Position numbers and translations under genes: made by a program. 29,422 nt of DNA from Bacteroidales bacterium UBA1797 (GTDB lineage Bacteria > Bacteroidota > Bacteroidia > Bacteroidales > VadinHA17). The notes beneath the pieces are model-generated. The model had not been told where the DNA came from and made no database searches. It saw only the letters and a program-made list of their open reading frames with translations. Of this stretch, positions 1 to 8,483 are shown piece by piece; position 1 is the first letter of the stretch; each line of letters begins with the position of its first letter. Location of the stretch: assembly GCA_002319885.1 (NCBI GenBank), contig DCFT01000085.1, forward strand, positions 26,959 to 56,380, written 5' to 3'.

Positions 1-180
1 CAACTTCGCTACCAACTTCGCTAAAACTTCGTTGGTCAAAGAAAGCTTTGGTGGTTGAAATAGGCACAAAGTACACAAAGCTAATTTGTTAATTTTCTAC
101 TTCGTGCCCTCCCAACGCCTAGGTTGGGATCTTCGCTTCGCTTCGATATGTGTTTATTGGATTTCAGCTTTAGGTAAATA
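1..180. repeat. Repeat-rich intergenic stretch at left edge
   Basis: No gene is visible here. The stretch is built of short degenerate repeats: AACTTCGCT-like units recur at the left end and CTTCG is tandemly repeated near 131-145. Two imperfect dyads are present: GGCACAAAGTA (63-73) pairs with TACTTCGTGCC (98-108) at 10 of 11 positions, and TCCCAAC (110-116) pairs exactly with GTTGGGA (123-129). The second dyad lies downstream of the dehydrogenase gene but has no T-run on that gene's strand, so it is a poor terminator. Such AAAG/CTTCG-rich repeats are common between genes in Bacteroidota; whether this is a named family cannot be told here. Confidence 0.4.
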
Positions 181-1137
181 TTAGCTTACTACATTTATTG
201 GTTTCCCTTCAATATAAGCAGCCACATTGTTTACTGCAATATCCATAAGTCTTATTCTTGCTTCTTTTGTTGCCCAGGCAATGTGTGGCGTAATAATACA
301 GTTTTTTGCTTTGAAGAGAGGATTGTCTCTTGCAGGAGGCTCCGTTGAGAGCACATCGATACCGGCACCCGCAATAATTCCATTGTTCAATGCATCAGCA
401 AGATCATGTTCCACTACTACCGGACCTCTTGAGGTATTTAAAAGAAATGCAGACCTTTTCATTCTTTTCAGACTGTCAGCATTTATGAGTCCTTTCGTCT
501 CGGGAAGTAACGGACAATGTATGCTGACTACATCAGATTGTTCCAGAACTTCATTTATTTCTGCCCATCTGAAGTTTTTCCTTATTGACTGATCTGTCTG
601 ATGTTTGCTTGCAGCAATAATATTCATGCCAAAAACAGTGGCAATATCTGCCACTTTTTTGCCAATATTACCAAAACCTATAGTACCGAGTGTTTTTCCC
701 GATAATTCGATCAATGGAAAATCACGGAAGCTAAAATCGGTCGATCCAGCCCATTTCCCTTCCATAACAGAATCACTGTGCCTCTGAACATGATGACAAA
801 GTTCCAGCAATAAAGCAAATGTAAGCTGGGCAACTGACAGGGTGCTGTAAGAGGGAACATTTGTGACTATAATATTTCTTCTTTTTGCAGCGGCAGTATC
901 GACAATATTATATCCGGTTGCAAGAACTCCGATATATTTTAAATCCGGTAATCTATTTAATATCTCCTCGTTTAGCGGAGTCTTGTTTGTAATTAATATT
1001 TCCGCTTGCATAGACCGTTCCATTATTTTATCTTCAGGAGTTCTGTCATGCAATACTACCTCACCCAGACAAGAAAGCTTGTCCCAACTCAGGTCTCCTG
1101 AATTTAATGTATATCCATCAAGCACTACAATTTTCAT
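181..1137 (-). CDS. D-2-hydroxyacid dehydrogenase (NAD-dependent), glycerate dehydrogenase-like
   Basis: A cytosolic oxidoreductase of the D-2-hydroxyacid dehydrogenase family, which interconverts 2-oxoacids and D-2-hydroxyacids with NAD(H). With the start at 1137 the protein has 318 residues, normal for the family. The Rossmann motif GFGNIG is at residues 154-159. The catalytic set is in place: Arg237 in LLNTSRGP, Glu266 in DVLSTEPP and His285 in TPHIAWAT. The frame stays open upstream to 1260, but the extra 41 residues are Lys/Tyr/Ile-rich and unlike the family, whereas MKIVVLDGYT is a typical first beta strand, so 1137 is chosen. The overall look is closest to glycerate/hydroxypyruvate-type enzymes, but the substrate cannot be read from sequence. 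It stands alone, more than 290 bp from the next gene. Confidence 0.9.
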   Translation of the reverse strand: MKIVVLDGYTLNSGDLSWDKLSCLGEVVLHDRTPEDKIMERSMQAEILITNKTPLNEEILNRLPDLKYIGVLATGYNIVDTAAAKRRNIIVTNVPSYSTLSVAQLTFALLLELCHHVQRHSDSVMEGKWAGSTDFSFRDFPLIELSGKTLGTIGFGNIGKKVADIATVFGMNIIAASKHQTDQSIRKNFRWAEINEVLEQSDVVSIHCPLLPETKGLINADSLKRMKRSAFLLNTSRGPVVVEHDLADALNNGIIAGAGIDVLSTEPPARDNPLFKAKNCIITPHIAWATKEARIRLMDIAVNNVAAYIEGKPINVVS

Positions 1138-1161
1138 AATTATAAGAATTTTAAATACTGA

Positions 1162-1169
1162 CAAACATA
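1162..1169 (-). promoter_or_regulatory. Candidate Bacteroidota -7 box of dehydrogenase gene
   Basis: The minus strand reads TATGTTTG, an exact fit to the Bacteroidota -7 consensus TAnnTTTG, 24 bp upstream of the ATG at 1137. No convincing -33 TTTG lies at the usual distance, so this is tentative. If real, the leader is short, which supports the start at 1137 rather than 1260. Confidence 0.35.
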
Positions 1170-1430
1170 TATAATAAATTTTCAACTTGTGATAACGTAA
1201 AGGCTTAAGTAAGTGAAAATTTTTAATGTAATTTAGAAAATTACTTTCCTGAACAGACAATTACCTAATTATAAAGTAATTATCAGTATTGATTTGAAAA
1301 TATCCAGAATCGAAAATATAGGTCGGAAAAAATTATTCTTTCGGATGGATTGACAGGAATATTTCAACAGAATAAAAATCGATAACCTTGAATGGGAAAA
1401 AGACATTTACGATTAAAATTTGATACCTGC

Positions 1431-1601
1431 TTACTTCTTTTGTGGTTTTGGAGTAACGTATAAAACATTTTCTCTCATTTTCACGGCTTCCCTGTGATGG
1501 CTGGTTAAAATAACTGCTAAAAAAATTACAACAGCCAGAACAAGCAGTAAGAGGAACGGGCCACTTTTAATGAGTTCCAGAAAAAAAGAGTTTTTTTTCA
1601 T
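1431..1601 (-). CDS. Small single-pass membrane protein (56 aa), unknown function
   Basis: A short frame runs from ATG at 1601 to TAA at 1431 and encodes 56 residues. It starts MKKNSFFLELIKSGPF, then has one clear hydrophobic segment at about residues 15-33 (rich in Leu, Val, Ile, Ala), then a polar basic tail ending in TPKPQKK. A basic start followed by one membrane helix fits a small inner-membrane protein with a short tail. It lacks a cleavage motif, so a signal peptide is less likely. It lies alone between the GH2 gene and the dehydrogenase, both on the same strand, and its AT-rich upstream region resembles those of neighbouring genes. I do not recognise the family. The frame is short enough to arise by chance; its composition is the main support. 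Confidence 0.5.
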   Translation of the reverse strand: MKKNSFFLELIKSGPFLLLLVLAVVIFLAVILTSHHREAVKMRENVLYVTPKPQKK

Positions 1602-1727
1602 TTTCAGACTGAAATTAAAATGTTGAAATTGCCAGCAAAAGGCATAAAAAACTAAGCTATATAAATGTCAAAATTGTATCTCTTAACCAAAGTTAAAAAA
1701 TTTCTTTCTAATCAGCTAAATTATTTA

Positions 1728-4622
1728 TCACCTGATTCTTACTATATCCTGCAGTGGTGTGTTTATTCCTTCAGCCGTTATCTTCAGCTCGCCATAACTT
1801 TTATCTTTCTGACAATCAGCAGAAATTATTCTCGTTTCGCCCGGCATTAATGTAAAATATCCATCGGAAATATAGGCGGGCAATATCCGTTTACCGGTAT
1901 TGTTGTCGCGGACATTCAACTTTATGGATACTGCCATGGTAGTGGATGGATTACTTACGGATATAGTATAAGTATTCAGTTTATCTGTTATTTTTTTGCC
2001 AGTCAGTCTCCCGGTTAATTTTACAGACTTAAGGTTAGATAAAGCCGTAAAATCTTTCTTATCATTGTTAGTCCGAAAATATGAATTTTCAGATAGCAGT
2101 TCCCCTTTTGAAGAAAAAGTCTTTAGTCTGACAAGGTACACAGCCGGCATTATTTCCGGTATCTTTGGTACAAAACATTTTATACTGCTATTGGCTTTTG
2201 AGTTATTAACAGATGTTTCGCTATAGATCTCCCTGGCATTAAGGTCATATATTTTCAATTCTGTTCTTATCCCTGAAAGATCATCAAGAGTATTATTTAT
2301 GAAATATACGTTATAAGTATCAGGTTCAAACTGTATATGCAAGCGTTCGCATGCTTTCCTGCTCCCGTAATAAACACCGTTTGTCTCATAATCTGAGGAA
2401 TAAGTCTGCCAGACAGTGCTAGGCCAGGCCGGATGCGACATCCACAATAATAAACCACTGCAGGTGTTCCATAAACGATAATTCCATACTTCAAATATTT
2501 CCCGATAGATCTCGTAGTTCAGCATCTGCGCCTTTCGACATAACTCGCCGAGATTATTATACGTACCATACTGATCTTCAATTGCTTTGAGGTAATCTGT
2601 CTGACCTTTGTGAAGATCGTGATAATACCAGTCATCACCGATGGGCCAAAGATCTGCTGCCGGCATCATTGTCTCCATAGTTTCGGAAACAGGAATGGCA
2701 GGGGCTCCTGTTTCGGTATTAAACCCATCTTTATGATGTAACTCTTTATTTACAAAATCGTTATAAAACCATGGACCGCTATTAGTAAGGTTGTTAATTA
2801 TCGAGCTTGAATGATAAATCCTGGTGCCATCTTCTCTTGCCTGGAGAATCTGAAGACTATCATCGAGTGATAAAGGTGGATTTCCCTCATTTCTTCCGCA
2901 CCATAATGCTATTGAAGGATGGTTACGATATCTGCGGATAACATCCCGGGCATTATTCATAAACAACTGGTTATTCCAGGGATCCACATTATAGTTCTCA
3001 GTGCTCATCCAGAAATCGTTCCAAATAAGCAATCCATATTCATCAGCAAGTTCATAGAAGACTTCTTCGGTACTCTGGCCTACCCAGTTCCTTATCATTG
3101 TAAAGCCTGCATCCTTATGTAGCCGGAAGAATGGTTCCATCTTCTCGCGTGAAACACGTTTCATTGCTTCGTCCAATCCCCAGTTTCCACCGCGACAGTA
3201 AATAGGCTGGCCATTTACCTGGATGACCAGGTACGGAGCTGATCCCGGAGTAATACCTTTATCAAATAATACCGTGTCTCCAAGGTTTGGTACGATACCT
3301 ATCTGCACCCCATTCGGTAAATGCCGGGTCTCATAACTTCGCATCCGGTAAGTAATTATCTTGTCAGTCTTCTTCCATACTTTCAGAGGATTCAGGTTGA
3401 CCCTTACATTCTGCCTGGCTTGCTGATAATCGACAGTAAAATCATAACTCATCTCACGAACACCAAACCTGACATTTTTTGTATCCGACATTACATTCCC
3501 ATTTTCGGTAACTGTCAGTTTAAGGGTATAGAGGTCCTGTTTCCCGTATCCATTTGGCCACCAAAGTCGAGGTTTCAGAATATTTAACTGAGGAAATTCA
3601 GCAGGATCAAATACAACAATTTTATGCTCCCGGGCATTCAATGTTATCTGTTTTGAAAACATTATTGATTCAATTTCACCCGAAAGTGAAACGCTTTTCA
3701 ATGTTTCACTGTTGTTTATCAGAGTAGTTTTGACAGTAATCTTTGCACTGGTTGTATCAGGCAAAGGTAAATCAGTTATTACCTGAGGATCTGCTATCTG
3801 AAAATCGGAAGTTACCCGAATTCTCACATCCTGCCATAATCCCATATTGCGATCACGTATCCCCGGAATCCAGTCCCATCCTTCAGTGCAAACGAAAGTC
3901 GGACCATCATAACACAGAACTCCGCCATTTGGCCCAATCTCAGCAAGATTTTCTTCATGAGGAATGCCCGGATGAGGAGGTGGCAGTATATGAATTGCAA
4001 GAACATTTATTCCTTTTATATTCAGGTATGGAGTAATATCGAATTGACCTCGTATAAAGGCACCTGTCAGGGTACCGACGAAGGAGCCGTTTAGCCATAC
4101 CTCAGCCTTGTAATTAATACCATTCAAAAGTAATTGCACTCTTTTATTTTCAGACCCTGCGGGCAGATGTAAGTCGGTTCGGTACCACCAATCGGTCCGG
4201 CACAAACTGTCGGGAATTGACAAATTATTTAATCCATAAAGCGGATCAGGATAATACCCACGGTTAACCAAAGTTGTAAGTATGGTTCCCGGAACAGTTG
4301 CATTTATCCATTTATTTGTATTATAAGTAGGACTGGTTATCTCCTTACCATCAGCATTGATCTTTTTAGCTGCGGTAAGTAACCAACCTTTGGAAATAAT
4401 CCATTCATTATCCGAAGTTTTGATCAGTTCAGTTTCTTCTGCAATCTTTGGCAGCACTTCAGGCTGAATGACAGCAACTCTCGATTTTGGCAGATCAGCA
4501 GGATTTTGTGGTTTGCTTAAGCCCATGTTCTGTCCTGATATAGGTGACACGGAAAGAATGCAGGAAAAGATCGTCATCAGGGTTAGTCGAAACAAACCTG
4601 ACAGGTGTTTTAAGCTGTACAT
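1728..4622 (-). CDS. Secreted glycoside hydrolase family 2 enzyme, exo-glucosaminidase/mannosidase-like group
   Basis: A 964-residue exported GH2 glycosidase that should remove a beta-linked sugar from glycans in the periplasm or on the surface. An N-terminal signal peptide ends near residue 30 (SPISG/Q). The jelly-roll sugar-binding domain covers about 75-270, with the WDWIPGIRDRNMGLW block at 249-263 that resembles exo-beta-glucosaminidases and endo-beta-mannosidases more than LacZ. Ig-like domains follow, the TIM barrel spans about 465-750, and C-terminal beta domains end the chain. The acid/base is probably Glu579 in WCGRNEGNPP; Glu637 in NTETGAP is the likely nucleophile. The start lies 5 bp after the stop of the DUF362 gene, so the two are almost certainly cotranscribed. 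No SusC/SusD pair is nearby, so this is not a standard polysaccharide utilisation locus. The exact sugar cannot be called. Confidence 0.88.
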   Translation of the reverse strand: MYSLKHLSGLFRLTLMTIFSCILSVSPISGQNMGLSKPQNPADLPKSRVAVIQPEVLPKIAEETELIKTSDNEWIISKGWLLTAAKKINADGKEITSPTYNTNKWINATVPGTILTTLVNRGYYPDPLYGLNNLSIPDSLCRTDWWYRTDLHLPAGSENKRVQLLLNGINYKAEVWLNGSFVGTLTGAFIRGQFDITPYLNIKGINVLAIHILPPPHPGIPHEENLAEIGPNGGVLCYDGPTFVCTEGWDWIPGIRDRNMGLWQDVRIRVTSDFQIADPQVITDLPLPDTTSAKITVKTTLINNSETLKSVSLSGEIESIMFSKQITLNAREHKIVVFDPAEFPQLNILKPRLWWPNGYGKQDLYTLKLTVTENGNVMSDTKNVRFGVREMSYDFTVDYQQARQNVRVNLNPLKVWKKTDKIITYRMRSYETRHLPNGVQIGIVPNLGDTVLFDKGITPGSAPYLVIQVNGQPIYCRGGNWGLDEAMKRVSREKMEPFFRLHKDAGFTMIRNWVGQSTEEVFYELADEYGLLIWNDFWMSTENYNVDPWNNQLFMNNARDVIRRYRNHPSIALWCGRNEGNPPLSLDDSLQILQAREDGTRIYHSSSIINNLTNSGPWFYNDFVNKELHHKDGFNTETGAPAIPVSETMETMMPAADLWPIGDDWYYHDLHKGQTDYLKAIEDQYGTYNNLGELCRKAQMLNYEIYREIFEVWNYRLWNTCSGLLLWMSHPAWPSTVWQTYSSDYETNGVYYGSRKACERLHIQFEPDTYNVYFINNTLDDLSGIRTELKIYDLNAREIYSETSVNNSKANSSIKCFVPKIPEIMPAVYLVRLKTFSSKGELLSENSYFRTNNDKKDFTALSNLKSVKLTGRLTGKKITDKLNTYTISVSNPSTTMAVSIKLNVRDNNTGKRILPAYISDGYFTLMPGETRIISADCQKDKSYGELKITAEGINTPLQDIVRIR

Positions 4623-4627
4623 TTTAA

Positions 4628-5734
4628 TCAGGTATAAGATAATCGGAAATCAGGATAATGAGTTGTTGGAGTAATTTGTGAGACAGGATTCATCCAGATA
4701 AGCTGATCCTTAAAGTTATCACTGAGTTTATATAGTTTTTTGTGAGCACTTATTGACTCACCAATTATTTGAATTTTGCTCAGATCAGCCACTCCGGCTC
4801 CGGCCTGACTACAAAAATTAAGATAGCCGACATTTCCAAAATCAATACCCATAAGTTCAATTGCAACACGGTCAGCAGCAAGCCAGTCGAGTGAGGCAAC
4901 GCAAACCCTGTGATCAACCGGAGTCCCGTCATTAGGACCATTCCCTTCCATTCCCTCAAAACCATCTATCACAGCCAGATGAGGGTGTAATTGATGCGCC
5001 ATCGCATACAAATTATAATTTATACCCCTGAACCCGTTGCCATGCATCAGAGATTTATCACTTTTTGCTCCTTTCCTGCTGGAAGAATCGAAGGTAAAAC
5101 CAGGATCTTTTAAAGGTGACCCAACTACTATGTTCTTTAATGACAAAGTAGCCAAAACACGATCATGCGTTTTCATTCTTGCAACTGATACTATGAATGA
5201 ATCGGGATCAAGCATCATATGAGACACCCTAACAGGATGAGGTCTGAAATCCTTTTCGTCGAAAACATACACAATATCAAATGGTTCCTGATCGAGATCA
5301 ATCAGTTTTACACCATATTTTTTATTAAGTCTGAAATAGCCATAATTTTTAAAACCGTCGAGAGTTGGACCATTAGCAGCAGATTCTGCAATGATTGCAT
5401 TACCAGCTTTTCCGATTGATTTAAGAAATTCGAGGATCCCTTCAAGAGTATCAACATGAGTAGAGGTCAAAGGTTTGTCTATACTAACATTATTAGGTTT
5501 CAGAATAACTCTCCTCGTACCAATCAGCCCAGCTAATTCTTTAGAAAATGGCTGAAGTGAACGGTAAGCCATGTCAGCTCTGTTATCGCCTGTTGTAAGA
5601 GCTACATCTGAGTGATTCTCCCTCTGTGTCCCAAAAGCAACATAGGCATTGCAGGGCCTGATGAAGGTTGCTGCCACACCGCCGGCAATAGTTGTTCTTA
5701 AAAAGTTACGCCTGGTAAATGTTGTCATGATCAT
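4628..5734 (-). CDS. Tat-exported DUF362 protein
   Basis: A 368-residue protein of the DUF362 family, whose biochemical role is not settled. The N-terminus has a twin-arginine signal, TRRNFLR with Arg8-Arg9, followed by a Gly/Ala-rich hydrophobic stretch, so the protein is probably exported folded, as is usual for cofactor-bearing proteins. The DUF362 core is seen in VILKPNNVS (about 77-85), in the block around HVDTLEGIL and in the later DGFEGMEGNGP segment. I see no CxxCxxC iron-sulfur cluster motif of the kind found in some DUF362-ferredoxin fusions. Translation could begin at Met1 or Met3, and both keep the RR motif. The gene is the first of a two-gene unit with the downstream GH2 enzyme, which suggests a shared extracytoplasmic task. 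That link is inferred from spacing only. Confidence 0.85.
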   Translation of the reverse strand: MIMTTFTRRNFLRTTIAGGVAATFIRPCNAYVAFGTQRENHSDVALTTGDNRADMAYRSLQPFSKELAGLIGTRRVILKPNNVSIDKPLTSTHVDTLEGILEFLKSIGKAGNAIIAESAANGPTLDGFKNYGYFRLNKKYGVKLIDLDQEPFDIVYVFDEKDFRPHPVRVSHMMLDPDSFIVSVARMKTHDRVLATLSLKNIVVGSPLKDPGFTFDSSSRKGAKSDKSLMHGNGFRGINYNLYAMAHQLHPHLAVIDGFEGMEGNGPNDGTPVDHRVCVASLDWLAADRVAIELMGIDFGNVGYLNFCSQAGAGVADLSKIQIIGESISAHKKLYKLSDNFKDQLIWMNPVSQITPTTHYPDFRLSYT

Positions 5735-5750
5735 AGGATATTAGCATAAA

Positions 5751-5758
5751 CAAACTTA
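5751..5758 (-). promoter_or_regulatory. Candidate -7 box for the DUF362-GH2 unit
   Basis: The minus strand reads TAAGTTTG, which fits TAnnTTTG, 16 bp upstream of the first possible ATG (5734). A matching -33 element is not evident. The rest of the 147-bp gap up to the DUF1338 stop (5735-5881) shows no gene and no clear terminator. Confidence 0.33.
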
Positions 5759-5881
5759 CATAAAATAGATCATAATGTAAAGCGCTCACAGAGTGAATTA
5801 AAACCTATTGACCATGATTAGCCTTTTCCAGCTGAAGATGAACAGCAAATATATTTAAGGAATATTGACCCGGGAATGGGA

Positions 5882-6691
5882 TTATTTTTTGTTGTAATAA
5901 TTTGTGCTTTCGAATATTTTATCTGCTGATTTTTCAATAAAACCACTATATAAATGCCCTGAAGAATCTGCAAATCTCTGTGCAAATTCATAGTAACAAC
6001 ATGGAATATCAAACAATCCCTCCTTAAACTGCACACTCACGGTATCTGCGATAGTACTGGACTGCTGGAGAAGGTCCGCCGGAGTCCCTTTTATTTCGCC
6101 TCCTGAATCATTCAGTTTAAAACCGTTCTTTTTTAGTAATTCATTTACACTTGAAATGTTATTGTACTTTTTCAATGAATTGATGCTTACCGTGAAGTGA
6201 TTTGCCCTGAATCCGAAGACATAAAACCAGGCAGCGTATTCTGATTCCCCGCGAATACGGCTATATACCTCATACGACAAAGGACTAAAAAGAGATCCGG
6301 AAAAAATCAGCTGATCAGGATTAATTTTTTTAAGATCAACTTTTTTAAATGCCTCTTTCATAGCATTTTGAACAAAAGTAGAACACTCAGAAAGAATAAG
6401 CTGACTAATAAAAATACGAGGTGCATTTTTATCACCTGGCAGCTCAAAATGTTTTGCAAAAAGATGCTTTTCCTTAAAAGCATATTCACCTTCAGGTATG
6501 TATCCGTTTGAAATAAAGGGTTGAGCAATGACATCAATATCGATTTCAGGATAATCGATAGTTCTGAAAGCAATGTGGTCATTCACAACACTTTCACCTT
6601 CTCTTAAGAAAAGACTATAGATCTCTCCGGTTGAAGGATTCTGAGTGGTATAATCCTCCCATAACCTGTTTAATAGTATGTTAAGGTACAT
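5882..6691 (-). CDS. DUF1338 protein, HglS-related (2-oxoadipate dioxygenase/decarboxylase fold)
   Basis: A 269-residue cytosolic protein of the DUF1338 family. The characterised member HglS/YdcJ is an Fe(II) enzyme that converts 2-oxoadipate to D-2-hydroxyglutarate in lysine breakdown. The metal triad can be placed: His39 in NDHIAFRTI, His165 in ANHFTVSIN and Glu235 in CCYYEFAQRF. The protein is much shorter than HglS (over 400 residues), as is common for the Bacteroidota branch, so it keeps the catalytic core but may lack the substrate-selecting parts. No other lysine-degradation gene is in view, so its substrate stays open. It is transcribed away from the tolC gene, with 313 bp between the two chosen starts. 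Family assignment is firm; the reaction is inferred. Confidence 0.8.
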   Translation of the reverse strand: MYLNILLNRLWEDYTTQNPSTGEIYSLFLREGESVVNDHIAFRTIDYPEIDIDVIAQPFISNGYIPEGEYAFKEKHLFAKHFELPGDKNAPRIFISQLILSECSTFVQNAMKEAFKKVDLKKINPDQLIFSGSLFSPLSYEVYSRIRGESEYAAWFYVFGFRANHFTVSINSLKKYNNISSVNELLKKNGFKLNDSGGEIKGTPADLLQQSSTIADTVSVQFKEGLFDIPCCYYEFAQRFADSSGHLYSGFIEKSADKIFESTNYYNKK

Positions 6692-6864
6692 AAGTGATAA
6701 ATTAAGCTGTTCATTTTGTAATCATAACAAGTTAACTGATCTGTTGTTCATGACTAATATGATTCTTTTTCCACTGGTCATTACATGACTTGCTGAAAAC
6801 ACACAGAAATCAAATTTCAATATAGTATTTTCAATAGGAGCTGTAATATTTTTACACATCACAC

Positions 6865-6881
6865 TGTCTAATATATTGACA
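6865..6881. promoter_or_regulatory. Candidate activator-binding dyad (UAS-A) upstream of tolC
   Basis: A 17-bp element with TGTC at 6865-6868 and GACA at 6878-6881, separated by nine A/T bases. On the opposite strand it reads TGTCAATATATTAGACA, which matches the element upstream of the NtrC-type regulator gene (18486-18502) at 14 of 17 positions. It ends 52 bp before the sigma54-like -24 box at 6934, a usual position for an NtrC-family enhancer site. Binding by the linked regulator is inferred. Confidence 0.5.
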
Positions 6882-6933
6882 CTATATAAAAACTATAAAT
6901 ATCTATGTTTCTGATATACTGGCATATATCAAT

Positions 6934-6949
6934 TTGGCACATTCTTTGG
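6934..6949 (+). promoter_or_regulatory. Sigma54-type -24/-12 promoter of the tolC-hlyD-ATPase operon
   Basis: The sequence TTGGCACATTCTTTGG matches the sigma54 consensus TTGGCAC-N5-TTGC with a perfect -24 half. Spacing between the GG and the second G is exact. The -12 half is TTGG instead of TTGC; a GC pair is present one base further right (6949-6950). Transcription would start near 6960, so the tolC start codon must lie downstream of that point. A sigma54 activator gene is present in the same locus, which supports the call. The -12 mismatch is the main doubt. Confidence 0.55.
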
Positions 6950-7004
6950 CATACTCTACATGAAATTAAAAACACGAATTAAAAATTACGAATTAAAAAT
7001 TGAA

Positions 7005-8363
7005 ATGAAAAGGATCTATTTTATAATATCTCTGCTTTTATTTTTCTTTTCCCAGGCTGTCACAGGACAAGAGAAAAAATGGACACTGGAGGATTGCATT
7101 AATTATGCAGTCACCAACAACATCGGACTGCAGCGTCAGAGGCTTCTTACACAATCGAAGGATATTGAACTGCTGACTTCCGAAATGAATCTCTTACCTA
7201 ACCTCAATCTCTATTCCAATGTGCAGGTAGCTGATGGAAGGTCTATTGACCAGGCTAACCTTATAACGTTCAACAGGAACCTGCAGAATACTATGTATGC
7301 AAGTTCAAATATTGTACTTTTCAATGGATTCACTGAAATTAATACAATAGCTGCAAATAAATTCATGTACAAGGCTGGTCTGGAATCAGAGAAAATTGCA
7401 CGAAATACTCTGATTGTCGACATAATGGGACAATATTACCAGGTATTGTATGCAAGGGGTCTGGAAGATGCCTCAAAAATGCAGCTTGATCTTTCGGAGA
7501 AACAACTATTCAGAATTACAAAAATGGTCGAAACGGGAAGGGAAGCAGAGGCTAAACAGTATGAAATTGAGAGTCAGGTATCGGCCGACAAACTTGCATA
7601 CACTATTGCTCAAAATACAAGTAGTCAGGCTGTTACAACTCTGAAGCAACTACTTCAGCTTGCACCTGGTACGGAATTTGACGTCTTTGTTCCTGAATTG
7701 AATAACATTCTTATAACTGACACCTCCTATAGTACAGACAGTATTTACAAACTCGCCTCGGAAAACCTGCCACGTCTAAGGGAAATAGAATATGAACTGA
7801 GAGCATCAAAAAAACAAATTGCCGTTGCAAGAGGAAATCTTGCGCCTAAGCTGACTTTAGGCGGTGCTGTTGGTTCATATTATTTTAAGGTTTTAAATGT
7901 AAGTGATACAATATTTCAAAATTCATATTCAAAGCAGCTCAATGGCAACCTGTCCAAGCAGGTAACACTTTCACTGAACCTGCCTATCTTTAATAATCTG
8001 TCTACCTACAGAAGCATTAAGTTGGCCAAAATCAGAAAAAATGACAATGAACTGAAACTGGAGCTTGAGAAAAATAATCTGTATACGGATATAGAAAACG
8101 CCTGCCTCAATTACAACAGGGGCAAAGATGAATTTATTGCTGCCACTTCAAATTTCGATTATAACACAAAATCTTTTGAAGGTGTTCAGAAGAAGTTTGA
8201 ATCGGGACTTGTTGATGTAACAAGTTATTCTGTAGCGAAGACAACATTATTCAAAGCTGAAACTGATGCATTAAGATCAAAACTTCAGCTGCTCATAAGG
8301 AAGCTCACAATTCAATTCTACTCTACCGGTGAATATGCTAACCTTATTAAGGAACAATTCTGA
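7005..8363 (+). CDS. TolC-like outer-membrane efflux protein
   Basis: The outer-membrane channel of a tripartite export system. From ATG 7005 the protein has 452 residues, normal for TolC-family proteins. It begins with a clean signal peptide (MKRIYFIIS, a Leu/Phe core, then QAVTGQ before the cut) and continues with EKKWTLEDCINYAVTNN, the usual first helix of the family. Two repeats of the outer membrane efflux domain follow, with long coiled helices. The frame could start at 6960, but that adds 15 Lys/Asn-rich residues before the signal peptide and would place the ATG on the predicted transcription start, so 7005 is preferred. The HlyD-like adaptor lies 120 bp downstream and the ATPase follows it, so the three genes form the core export unit. 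Confidence 0.9.
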   Translation: MKRIYFIISLLLFFFSQAVTGQEKKWTLEDCINYAVTNNIGLQRQRLLTQSKDIELLTSEMNLLPNLNLYSNVQVADGRSIDQANLITFNRNLQNTMYASSNIVLFNGFTEINTIAANKFMYKAGLESEKIARNTLIVDIMGQYYQVLYARGLEDASKMQLDLSEKQLFRITKMVETGREAEAKQYEIESQVSADKLAYTIAQNTSSQAVTTLKQLLQLAPGTEFDVFVPELNNILITDTSYSTDSIYKLASENLPRLREIEYELRASKKQIAVARGNLAPKLTLGGAVGSYYFKVLNVSDTIFQNSYSKQLNGNLSKQVTLSLNLPIFNNLSTYRSIKLAKIRKNDNELKLELEKNNLYTDIENACLNYNRGKDEFIAATSNFDYNTKSFEGVQKKFESGLVDVTSYSVAKTTLFKAETDALRSKLQLLIRKLTIQFYSTGEYANLIKEQF

Positions 8364-8483
8364 AAAATGAAAAGTTGAAGAGATGTAATAATGAAGAATT
8401 TATGTTAAAAATCTTTACAGTAACATCTGGCAATCCAGAAACACATTATATAAAAAATTACTAATTATTAATAAATATTTGAA

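Noticed and set aside
863..1174. Plus-strand open frame opposite the dehydrogenase
   Set aside because: It lies antisense to a well-supported gene with intact motifs and shows no recognisable domain.
1138..1260. N-terminal extension of the D-2-hydroxyacid dehydrogenase
   Set aside because: The extra 41 residues are Lys/Tyr/Ile-rich and unlike the family, and a candidate -7 box lies inside this stretch. The start at 1137 gives the normal family N-terminus.
3743..4036. Plus-strand open frame opposite the GH2 gene
   Set aside because: It mirrors the conserved sugar-binding domain on the other strand and has no family features of its own.
6960..7004. Upstream in-frame ATG for the tolC gene
   Set aside because: It would put a Lys/Asn-rich tract before the signal peptide and would coincide with the predicted transcription start.
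6964..7004. Tandem CGAATTAAAAATT units before the tolC start as a regulatory repeat
   Set aside because: There are only two short AT-rich copies, and such runs are frequent in AT-rich Bacteroidota leaders. No specific function can be supported.
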